Virus record (IMG/VR): IMGVR_UViG_3300035162_003068
Location: 1-24,337 of that record
DNA from: a virus
Strand: one strand, 5' to 3'
Length of the DNA: 24,337 nt
Position numbers and translations under genes: made by a program. Positions 15,490 to 23,029 of the stretch are shown here, piece after piece. The notes under the pieces were generated by a model. The model had not been told where the DNA came from and did no database searches. It saw only the letters and a program-made list of their open reading frames with translations. The number at the start of each line of letters is the position of its first letter. The stretch's first letter is position 1.

Positions 15490-16719
15490 ATGAACATAGG
15501 ATTTATTGGAACTGGAAAACTTGGAATGCCTTGCGCAGAAGCAATGGCTAAAAAAGGACACGATGTTTCGGGATACGATGTTGCAAAGCGCACTAGTTAT
15601 GACATAACAATGTTTACTTCTATCGAAGGTGCAGTACAAGGCAGAGATATTGTGTTCGTTGCAGTGCCTACTCCTCACGATCCTTCCTATGACGGTAGAG
15701 CTCCAACTGCACACCTAGATCCGAAAGACTTTAATTATGATATTGTAAAAGATGTGTTAGCAGAAGCAAACAAGCATATGACAAAGGATCAATTACTAGT
15801 GCTTATTAGTACAGTATTACCTGGGACAACTCGTAAACAGTTTGTTGACCTTACTTTTAATACACGATTTATATATAATCCTTATTTAATTGCTATGGGC
15901 AGTGTTGCTTGGGATATGATTAATCCTGAGATGGTAATGATAGGCACAGAGGACGGAAGTAAGACAGGCGATGCAAAGCAGCTTGTGGATTTTTATAAGA
16001 CTATTATGGAAAATAGTCCTCGCTATATTATAGGAACGTGGGACGAGTGCGAATGTATTAAAGTTTTCTATAATACGTTTATTAGTGCAAAAATTGGCTT
16101 AGTTAATATGATACAAGATGTTGCCGAAAAGCAAGGAAATATAAATGTTGATGTTGTAACAGATGCCCTAGCATATAGTGACAAGCGTATTATGGGTCCG
16201 CAATATATGACAGCAGGAATGGGCGATGGTGGCGCATGTCACCCACGTGATAATATTGCACTACGTTATATGGCACAGGAACTAGGATTAGGCTACGATA
16301 TGTTTGATGCTATTATGAACGCTCGAGAAATTCAAGCAGAGAATCTTGCACTTAAACTAGTAGAGCTAGCAAATGAATATAATTACCCTATTTACATTCA
16401 CGGAAAAGCATACAAACCCGGCGTTGAATATTGTGACGGCAGTTATAGTATATTAGTTGGACATTATTGTAATGAGCATGGATTTGCTCCTACCTATGTT
16501 GATCCTATGACAGGCGATACAGAATATCCTAAAGAATCTTGTATAATGTTAATGGCGCATAGTGCTAGTACTACATACAAATATATACAAGAAGAGGGTG
16601 ATGATACTGATAAAGTATATTGCAATATTCCAGGAGGCAGTATAGTTGTTGATCCGTGGCGCAAGTTTGTATCAAATACAAGCACAGTAATTTATTATGG
16701 AAACACTAGACATCAATAA
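15490..16719 (+). CDS. Nucleotide-sugar (UDP-glucose/GDP-mannose type) 6-dehydrogenase
   Basis: 409 residues. The enzyme family oxidises C6 of a nucleotide sugar to the uronic acid with two NAD+. GFIGTGKLGMP (residues 4-14) is the Rossmann NAD motif, with D30 (SGYDV) at the ribose-binding position. LISTVLPGTT (105-114) is the conserved STVxPGTT strand. ECIKVFYNTFISAKI carries K191 and N195 of the catalytic linker helix. GDGGACHPRDN holds C250, matching the thiohemiacetal Cys of GGxCFPKD in this family. KAYKPGVEYCDGS matches the C-terminal KPxVxDxRxS domain. Domain order and length agree with the family, so it is likely active; the exact sugar cannot be told. AAGGA six bases upstream supports the ATG. 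It overlaps the next radical SAM gene by 23 bases and probably supplies a uronic acid donor to the glycosyltransferases here. Confidence 0.85.
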   Translation: MNIGFIGTGKLGMPCAEAMAKKGHDVSGYDVAKRTSYDITMFTSIEGAVQGRDIVFVAVPTPHDPSYDGRAPTAHLDPKDFNYDIVKDVLAEANKHMTKDQLLVLISTVLPGTTRKQFVDLTFNTRFIYNPYLIAMGSVAWDMINPEMVMIGTEDGSKTGDAKQLVDFYKTIMENSPRYIIGTWDECECIKVFYNTFISAKIGLVNMIQDVAEKQGNINVDVVTDALAYSDKRIMGPQYMTAGMGDGGACHPRDNIALRYMAQELGLGYDMFDAIMNAREIQAENLALKLVELANEYNYPIYIHGKAYKPGVEYCDGSYSILVGHYCNEHGFAPTYVDPMTGDTEYPKESCIMLMAHSASTTYKYIQEEGDDTDKVYCNIPGGSIVVDPWRKFVSNTSTVIYYGNTRHQ

Positions 16720-17710
16720 TTATCAAGACATACCTTGGGATAATATTACCGAGTTTGGCCAAAAGACCCTCCTAAAGAGCCATCTTTTTACGGTTTCGTG
16801 GATCCTGGCTAGATTTTGTAATTATAACTGCTCTTATTGCTGGCCTTACGCTAGATCTAGTACCCCGGACCACCAAGATCTAGAATTGTACCTAAGCACA
16901 CTAGATAGTATCAAAGCACAGGCTCGTGCAAACGGATTCAAAGATTTCCACTTTAGTTTCTCAGGAGGTGAGCCTACAGCTTATAAATACTTTGGAGAGA
17001 TCATAGATCATTATTGCAGTGATGCAACACCCGAGTATCAAAGTATCCACATGACTACAAACCTGTCCCCTGGGAGTAAATGGTGGAATAGGTGGATACA
17101 ATCAACTAATACGTTACAACGTAGAAGTATCACAGCAAGCTATCACGCAGAGTTTGCTAATGAACAAGAGTTTGGAGATAAGTGTCTTCAATTAATGAAA
17201 GCAGGTGTGTATGTTACAATCAACCAAGTTATGGTTCCAGAAATGTTTCAAGAACTTTTCGAACGCTTACAACGATTTGCCGCCAGAGGCATTAATGTTA
17301 CTGTCAAACCCCAGTCTGACCCAACAGCCTCTCATGTGGTACATGGTTACACAGCAGAACAGTTGGACAAACTACAAACAGGATTCCCTCAAAGAATCCC
17401 AGACGAATACAAAAAATTAATACCACTATTACAAGTAGAACTTGCTGACGCCCAAGGCAACACTTATTATGTAGATCAAGCAGAACGCTTCAATGCATTT
17501 GGCTTTAATAAGTTTAAAGGATGGGAATGTAACGCAGGATACCAAGGATGTGTTATCCGCGGCAATGAAGTCAAGCGCAGCTACAGTTGTCACGATGAAC
17601 CGTTGGGCACGTTAGACGGCGGATTTGAGCTCTTTAAGGCACCACGTAAATGTATTACTCCTAGCTGTGTAAGTAGTGCAGATAGTAAATTACCAAAGAG
17701 AAAAATATGA
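16697..17710 (+). CDS. Radical SAM enzyme with C-terminal SPASM-like cysteines
   Basis: 337 residues. CNYNCSYC (C41, C45, C48) is the CX3CX2C cluster motif and SFSGGEPTAY (GGEP 90-93) the SAM-binding motif. The C-terminal third has GWECNAGYQGC (C278, C285), YSC (C298), and KCITPSC (C319, C324), consistent with at least one auxiliary 4Fe-4S cluster. Its organisation matches the enzyme at 23026-23991: both share TTN/NTN plus a WW pair, then FNxFxGWEC-like residues. Such SPASM enzymes commonly modify peptides or sugars; the substrate here is unknown. The ATG at 16697 lacks a good ribosome site and overlaps the dehydrogenase by 23 bases, so translation is probably coupled. The first third uses C/G-ending codons more often than its neighbours by eye (for example ACC CCG GAC CAC near 16863), which may mark more recent transfer. 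Confidence 0.83.
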   Translation: METLDINNYQDIPWDNITEFGQKTLLKSHLFTVSWILARFCNYNCSYCWPYARSSTPDHQDLELYLSTLDSIKAQARANGFKDFHFSFSGGEPTAYKYFGEIIDHYCSDATPEYQSIHMTTNLSPGSKWWNRWIQSTNTLQRRSITASYHAEFANEQEFGDKCLQLMKAGVYVTINQVMVPEMFQELFERLQRFAARGINVTVKPQSDPTASHVVHGYTAEQLDKLQTGFPQRIPDEYKKLIPLLQVELADAQGNTYYVDQAERFNAFGFNKFKGWECNAGYQGCVIRGNEVKRSYSCHDEPLGTLDGGFELFKAPRKCITPSCVSSADSKLPKRKI

Positions 17711-18300
17711 AAATAGATATACAAGATGTATTATTTTGGATGGATGCTATTCGAAACAGTGAAGATCAGTATCGCACACTAGAAAGTTTTTGGAAAGGGC
17801 AAGTTAACAGTAAAGTTTGGCTTGCAGAAAACTTAGTAGGATTTGTGCCTGTCAAACCGTTAGACATTGTGATATACGGTGGTTGGAATGGAGTACTTGC
17901 AAGTATATTATTTAACTCTAACATCAACGTAAACAGTATTACAAGTGTAGACATAGATCCCGGATGTGAAGAAATTGCAAACACAGTTAATAAGCGTTAT
18001 GAAATAGAAGGACGATTCCGTGCAGTAACAGCAGACATGTGTTTTTATAAACCTAAAGCAGATGTAATTATAAACACAAGTTGCGAGCATATTACACAAT
18101 ATCAATATGATACTTGGTTATCTAATCAACCAGACAACGCAGTGTATGTACTACAAAGTAATAACTATTTTCAACACAAAGAACATATACGCTGTGCAAT
18201 TGACTTAGATGACTTTACTAAAATGAGTAGAATTAAGCCTTACTTGCGTAGGAAGTTGGATACACAATTATACGAACGCTATATGATAATAGGCTCATAA
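17707..18300 (+). CDS. Small class I SAM-dependent methyltransferase-like protein
   Basis: 197 residues. DIVIYGGWNGVLASIL (53-68) resembles methyltransferase motif I, although the usual GxGxG reads GGWNG, and ITSVDIDPGCEEIAN (78-92) matches the motif II strand with acidic D82/D84 for the SAM ribose. DVIINTSCEHI (119-129) sits where motif IV lies, but lacks the DPPY/NPPY of N-methyltransferases. It overlaps the radical SAM gene by ATGA, which suggests the two act together, perhaps methylating the radical SAM product. The 3' end overlaps the convergent halogenase gene by six bases. The substrate is unknown; an alternative is a non-catalytic SAM-binding protein. Confidence 0.62.
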   Translation: MKIDIQDVLFWMDAIRNSEDQYRTLESFWKGQVNSKVWLAENLVGFVPVKPLDIVIYGGWNGVLASILFNSNINVNSITSVDIDPGCEEIANTVNKRYEIEGRFRAVTADMCFYKPKADVIINTSCEHITQYQYDTWLSNQPDNAVYVLQSNNYFQHKEHIRCAIDLDDFTKMSRIKPYLRRKLDTQLYERYMIIGS

Positions 18301-20502
18301 ACTGTCTATTTGTTTTTTAGTAATACGGAATATATTCTTTCTAGGGTCTACTTGATACGGTAAGAAAAACTTACCGAGTTCTTTTGATCCCCATATACTA
18401 ATTTCTTCTAGATTCATATCAACATACGGAGTCAAGTTGCAGCCTTTGTTACATTGAAAATACATAATACTATTATTTGTTTTTAGCAAATTTTTAGAAC
18501 AATCTTTTAAGAAAAACTTCCATTCACTAACTCCCCAGACATCGACAATATCTTGATGAGGAGGAAATAACCATGTAGACGTTCCAACAGTACTGCGAAA
18601 ACTAACAACTAGATCAAACTTTTGTTCAAATAAATTATTAACACTAACATTCTTATATACAAGATAATGTTTTGGGTTTATATTTAATAACTCGTATCCC
18701 TGTTCGTAACGACTATCCGGATGCCTGCCATCACACGATTGTACATTATGTCCGTACATTTGACTAATATATGGAAAGAATCCTGCACCTGTCCCAATTT
18801 CTAGTATATTAAGCGGTAAAGATTTTTGCAACTCTAGTATATGCGCCGAGTTTAACTGTTCACTAATAGTTTCTTGTGCATTAATTAAGTACTTGTTATT
18901 ACTAGCTTTGCCTATACTAGTGATTAAATCTAATCCGCCTATTTGATCGATGACATTTTCTACACTTAGTTCTTTATGTGCATCTTTAAAGATATTATTT
19001 TTATGCCAGGTATAATTATTTTCACATAATGAAGAAATGTATCTGTGTTTATTATAATCAAACTCAAGCTGCATCTTTGCTAATATTTTATCTGCTTTGC
19101 TAGATTTATTTCGGTCATTAAATTCTATATTCCAATGCAACGCAAGTTGTATCCACATGTAATCAGGAAACATTGTGTATCCTGTTGAAGCACCTAGCAT
19201 ACTATTCTTTTCATCATAAATTTTGTCTATAACTAATGCTGCATGATTATCTGCTTTGCCTATTGTTTGCATATCTGTCCAAAATTTAGTATCTGTTCTA
19301 GGACTAAGAGTGTAATGTACTAAAATAAAATCAGCAATATCGTCAATGGTATGTGCCATCTTATTATTATATGATTTATAATCGTTTTCATTTAATACTT
19401 CGTGCAATCTTCTAATACTAGTTACTATAGTATATAACGCATTTGCTTCGAGTGGCTCAACAAATCCACATGTTAGACCAACAGCTACACAGTTTCCTTT
19501 AGCAAACGTTTCTAATCTCTCAGGCTTCCATTTAATTAATCTTGGTTCGTTTTTAGGAGTTTTAATTTGTTTTAGAAAATGCTCTTTAGCATCGTCATCG
19601 CTAACGTGCTTAGAACTGTAACAATAACCATTGCCCATTCTATGATATAGTGCTATATTAAAGCGCCAGCCGTGTGGCTCGGCAATGCTTTGTGTGTAAT
19701 TGGCCATCTCGGTTTCAGGGTCGTCATAATCAGTCTGACACACCCAGGCACTATCTATCGGATGGTTGTATGATTTCGTTTCCCATCCTAGAGCATTGAC
19801 TAATACTCTACTAAACCCAGTACAGTCAATAAACCAATCTGCGGTTATTACAGATCCGTTGTCTAACTCGATTGAACTAATATTTTCTTCTTGTGTATTT
19901 ACTTTAACAACCTCGGCAATTATGTTAGTAATATTAGGAGCAATCTTAGTCCTAATGTAAGTACCCACAAGTTCTGCATTAATGTGGTGTGCATGGCTGT
20001 GTATTTGATTTAACAGATATTCATTGTCTTTATATGGAGAAACATTATTTTCCATATAATGAAACTGCGGACAAAAGTATTGATCAAACCTTTTATACAC
20101 ATTATTTTTCACAAAATGATTTAATATATCTATAGTTCTCACCTGGCTAGTATCTACAACAAAGTCTTCGTTGGCTATATTTTTAGATACGTCTTTGTAA
20201 AGATAGTTTGCTGGAGTAGTATAGTTAAAACTAAAATATGACTCGTCGTTTGTACCGCACCAGTTAATAAACTTATTTGCATACTTATGAATAGCACCAG
20301 TTTCTTTCATCCAGTCAGTTTCGTCTATTCCAATTTCTTTAAAGAAATCTCGAACGTGCGGAGTAACACTTTCGCCAACTCCGATTATTGGAATAGTTGG
20401 AGATTCGACAACTGTGACATTTTCACTGCCGTGATATTTTGCAAGATACGCAGCAGTCATCCATCCTGCTGTGCCGCCACCGATTATTACTATTTTTCTC
20501 AT
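18295..20502 (-). CDS. Flavin-dependent halogenase-like protein fused to a methyltransferase domain
   Basis: 735 residues from ATG 20502 (TTG 20505 is a less likely start; no clear ribosome site). Residues 1-500 form a tryptophan-halogenase-type FAD domain: VIIGGGTAGWM (5-15) binds FAD, GVGESVTP (41-48) is the family's second motif, and K73 in AIHKYANKFINW aligns with the catalytic Lys79 of PrnA/RebH. E352 in EPLEANAL aligns with the catalytic Glu. Two signatures differ: WxWxIP reads WRFNIA (279-284), and the EPLES-T-G halide site reads EPLE-A-N-A. GNGYCYSS is retained. Residues 540-735 carry ILEIGTGAGFFPYI (566-579), then FDLVVSF, a class I methyltransferase. Halogenases have been characterised in marine phage (VirX1, cyanophage Syn10), but I know of no such fusion. 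No separate flavin reductase is visible. Function as a halogenase or other flavin oxidase is open. Confidence 0.8.
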   Translation of the reverse strand: MRKIVIIGGGTAGWMTAAYLAKYHGSENVTVVESPTIPIIGVGESVTPHVRDFFKEIGIDETDWMKETGAIHKYANKFINWCGTNDESYFSFNYTTPANYLYKDVSKNIANEDFVVDTSQVRTIDILNHFVKNNVYKRFDQYFCPQFHYMENNVSPYKDNEYLLNQIHSHAHHINAELVGTYIRTKIAPNITNIIAEVVKVNTQEENISSIELDNGSVITADWFIDCTGFSRVLVNALGWETKSYNHPIDSAWVCQTDYDDPETEMANYTQSIAEPHGWRFNIALYHRMGNGYCYSSKHVSDDDAKEHFLKQIKTPKNEPRLIKWKPERLETFAKGNCVAVGLTCGFVEPLEANALYTIVTSIRRLHEVLNENDYKSYNNKMAHTIDDIADFILVHYTLSPRTDTKFWTDMQTIGKADNHAALVIDKIYDEKNSMLGASTGYTMFPDYMWIQLALHWNIEFNDRNKSSKADKILAKMQLEFDYNKHRYISSLCENNYTWHKNNIFKDAHKELSVENVIDQIGGLDLITSIGKASNNKYLINAQETISEQLNSAHILELQKSLPLNILEIGTGAGFFPYISQMYGHNVQSCDGRHPDSRYEQGYELLNINPKHYLVYKNVSVNNLFEQKFDLVVSFRSTVGTSTWLFPPHQDIVDVWGVSEWKFFLKDCSKNLLKTNNSIMYFQCNKGCNLTPYVDMNLEEISIWGSKELGKFFLPYQVDPRKNIFRITKKQIDSL

Positions 20503-20514
20503 CAAATATATTTA

Positions 20515-20527
20515 GTAGTTAAACTAC
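20515..20527. repeat. Short inverted repeat in the divergent halogenase / radical SAM gap
   Basis: GTAGTT and AACTAC flank one A, forming a perfect 13-base palindrome 13 bases upstream of the halogenase start. It could be an operator or a small 5' hairpin; equally it may be chance in AT-rich DNA. The 68-base gap has no convincing ribosome site or sigma-70 promoter for either flanking gene. Confidence 0.35.
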
Positions 20528-20570
20528 CAGATAACTTACTTAACTGATAAATTTACAATAAGTACAATAC

Positions 20571-21638
20571 ATGTTTACATTTAATCAATTAGAAAATATC
20601 CATTTAGAAATTACAAATCGCTGCCAAGCTAGTTGTCCAATGTGCAGCCGTAATATTCATGGCGGCTTAGAAAATCCATTGATTAAAAATCAAGATTGGA
20701 CTATAGCAGACTTTAAACATATCCTAAGTAACGAAGTATTGCAGCAATTAAAAGGGTTCTACTTTTGTGGAAACTTTGGCGATCCTATTATTAATAATGA
20801 TCTAATAGAAATGTGTCAACATAGTACAGATGTTAATCCTAATTTGTATATCAGAATACATACTAACGGTGGCGCACGGAGTACAGATTGGTGGAAGAGA
20901 CTTGCAAAAGCATTACCGCCAGCACACAATGTTATTTTCGCAATTGACGGATTAGCAGACACGCACAGTTTATATCGTATTGGAACTGACTTTAATAAAG
21001 TACTAGATAACGCCAAAGCATTTATTAATGCAGGCGGCACAGCAGAATGGGCGTTTATTAAATTTAAACACAACGAGCATCAACAAACCGCAGCAGAAGC
21101 ACTAGCAAAAACACACGGATTTGCTAGATTTACTTATAAAGATAGTGCAAGATTTGTTGCTACTGAACAGTTTCCGGTTTATGATGCAGACGGTAATACA
21201 ACACGGTATTTAGAACCACCTACTGGCAGCAAAATTAATCTTATCACACAAGACGTAATTGACAATTATAAAGACATTGTAGCTGCAAGTGAAATTGATT
21301 GTTATGTAACCCAGACAAAAGAAATTTACATAGACGCATATAAGAAAATTATGCCCTGTTGTTTCTTAGCAAGTATTCCTTATAATCATGCTGCTGCAAA
21401 TGATGCTACAAAAACTATTAGATTAGAAATTGAACAACAGTATTCCAATTTAGTAAATGATTTAGGAAATACTAATGCGTTAGTAAATACTATACAATCA
21501 GTAATAGACTCCGATTCTTGGCAAAAAGTATGGCACAAGTATTGGGGTGCAGAAAAATTAATCACATGTGCTAGAACGTGTGGTGTAAATAAACTTAGTA
21601 AACCCAAAGATCAGTTTATAGACAAGGTAGAATTGTAA
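20571..21638 (+). CDS. Radical SAM / SPASM enzyme
   Basis: 355 residues. CQASCPMC (C18, C22, C25) is the CX3CX2C motif directly after LEITNRC, as in SPASM peptide- and sugar-modifying enzymes. The GGEP position reads CGNFGDP (65-71), a known variant. AIDGLADTHSLYRIGTDF (123-140) matches the conserved DGLxDTxxxYRIG strand. The C-terminal part has IDC (C243), a CC pair (C262-C263) in IMPCCFL, and CARTC (C332, C336), i.e. at least five cysteines for an auxiliary cluster. The substrate is unknown. No ribosome site is seen before the ATG, which begins a + strand run of four radical SAM genes diverging from the halogenase. Its stop overlaps the next start by one base (TAATG). Confidence 0.85.
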   Translation: MFTFNQLENIHLEITNRCQASCPMCSRNIHGGLENPLIKNQDWTIADFKHILSNEVLQQLKGFYFCGNFGDPIINNDLIEMCQHSTDVNPNLYIRIHTNGGARSTDWWKRLAKALPPAHNVIFAIDGLADTHSLYRIGTDFNKVLDNAKAFINAGGTAEWAFIKFKHNEHQQTAAEALAKTHGFARFTYKDSARFVATEQFPVYDADGNTTRYLEPPTGSKINLITQDVIDNYKDIVAASEIDCYVTQTKEIYIDAYKKIMPCCFLASIPYNHAAANDATKTIRLEIEQQYSNLVNDLGNTNALVNTIQSVIDSDSWQKVWHKYWGAEKLITCARTCGVNKLSKPKDQFIDKVEL

Positions 21639-23029
21639 TGTCAGATTTAGAAAAGTACCAAGCCGAAATAGCAAAAGTAAGCGGCACTCCTACATTTTGT
21701 GTTCTGCCCTGGATACACTTTGCTACTCGTCCTAACGGCGATATGCGACTGTGTTGTAGTGCAAACGCAAGCGGAGCAGCAACAGGCGATCACGAAGTAG
21801 GACTAGTAAAGATGGATGACGGTCGTCCTGCAAACTTTGGTAAACATACTCCGATGGAAGCATGGAATAATGAATACATGAAAGGTGCTAGGCGTGCAAT
21901 GCTTGCTGGAGAAGTTCCTGCAAGTTGTACAAAATGCTTTAAAGAAGAAAGCCAAGGTATTGTAAGCAAACGTATTTGGGAAACAGGTACGTGGCATCAA
22001 GACGATAATGGTGTAGACATTCCTGAACTTATACGTCAAACAAAAGAAGATGGCACAGTTCCAGAAGCACTAACATATTTAGATCTACGCTTAGGACATA
22101 CTTGCAATATTAAGTGTGTAATGTGCAGTCCGCATGATTCGAGTAAGTGGGTAGCTGATCATAAAAAGTTAATTCCTGTACTACAAGATCCTGAAGTAAA
22201 AAGACAAATGCAATGGGATCGAAAAGAATTTAATAACAAGTGGCATGAGAAAGATACATTCTGGGAAGAAATGTATGCACAGATTCCTAACCTAAGACAA
22301 GTGTACTTTGCTGGAGGCGAACCTCTAATGATTAAAGAACACAAAATGTTTATTGAAGAAATACTGCGCCAAGGGTATCAAGATAAGATACTACTACGTT
22401 ACAATTCAAACGGTTTACTTGTAGATGAAGACTTAATTGAAATGTGGAGCAAGTTTAAAAAAGTTAAGTTTGCAGTAAGCATGGACGCAAGCCACGGTCG
22501 CGATGAATATATTCGTTATCCTACTAACTGGGATACTGTAGAAAAGACTTTGCATATGTTAGATAATACGCCTGACAATATCCAAACAAGTTTAGCTACA
22601 GCAATACAAATATTCAACGTAAAGCATTTACCTGACTTTATGAAGTGGAAGCTAGAAAGCGGATTTAAAAAGCTAAACAGTGGAACAATGCCAGGTGGTG
22701 TACAAATGGGTGGTGGATTGGTTAATATGCACTTACTGTACATTCCAACTTTCCTTAGTATACAAATACTACCAGAACACGACAAGCAAGAAGTTAAAGA
22801 ACGCTTTATGGATTTTAAAGATTACTTGTGGAAAAACTATAGACAAGACGACGACTTTTGGAAGCACAATCCTTATGGATGGAATCGTTGGGAAGCAGTA
22901 ATGAATCATATGAACGCAGCAGACAACAGTCACTTGTTACCGGGCTTTAAAGAATATACTAATAAGCTAGATAACATTCGTAACTTAAATGCAGCAACAG
23001 TATTTCCGGAACTTTCTCATTTATTATGA
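21638..23029 (+). CDS. Radical SAM enzyme with N-terminal twitch-type auxiliary cluster domain, second copy
   Basis: 463 residues, almost the length of the related 462-residue protein at 12772. The N-terminal auxiliary cluster domain has FCVLPWIHF (C21), LCC (C39, C40) and SCTKC (C97, C100). The core motif is CNIKCVMC (C156, C160, C163) followed by QVYFAGGEPLMI (GGEP 226-229). The core and GGEP residue numbers coincide with or differ by one from the first copy, showing a shared architecture, although identity between them is low. KFAVSMDASHGRDEYIRYP matches the conserved strand after the GGEP. A long C-terminal region (about 340-463) with aromatic and charged helices is specific to this family. 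The reaction is unknown. It starts at the TAATG junction and overlaps the next gene by ATGA, so the four genes are probably translated in sequence. Confidence 0.86.
   Translation: MSDLEKYQAEIAKVSGTPTFCVLPWIHFATRPNGDMRLCCSANASGAATGDHEVGLVKMDDGRPANFGKHTPMEAWNNEYMKGARRAMLAGEVPASCTKCFKEESQGIVSKRIWETGTWHQDDNGVDIPELIRQTKEDGTVPEALTYLDLRLGHTCNIKCVMCSPHDSSKWVADHKKLIPVLQDPEVKRQMQWDRKEFNNKWHEKDTFWEEMYAQIPNLRQVYFAGGEPLMIKEHKMFIEEILRQGYQDKILLRYNSNGLLVDEDLIEMWSKFKKVKFAVSMDASHGRDEYIRYPTNWDTVEKTLHMLDNTPDNIQTSLATAIQIFNVKHLPDFMKWKLESGFKKLNSGTMPGGVQMGGGLVNMHLLYIPTFLSIQILPEHDKQEVKERFMDFKDYLWKNYRQDDDFWKHNPYGWNRWEAVMNHMNAADNSHLLPGFKEYTNKLDNIRNLNAATVFPELSHLL

Noticed and set aside
16982-16989. Exact TATAAATA on the + strand inside a radical SAM gene
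   Set aside because: It encodes part of A-Y-K-Y-F, there is no start with a ribosome site soon downstream, and eight-base AT matches are expected by chance.
20509-20515. CTAAATA on the minus strand before the halogenase
   Set aside because: It lies only about six bases from the ATG, so transcription would begin at or inside the start codon; a leaderless mRNA is possible but unsupported.
8019-20570. Search for a RiPP precursor peptide in the gaps between genes
   Set aside because: The gaps (8019-8078, 15376-15489, 20503-20570) are too short or hold promoter-like elements, and no short Cys-rich or leader-core frame is visible. A precursor outside the window cannot be excluded.
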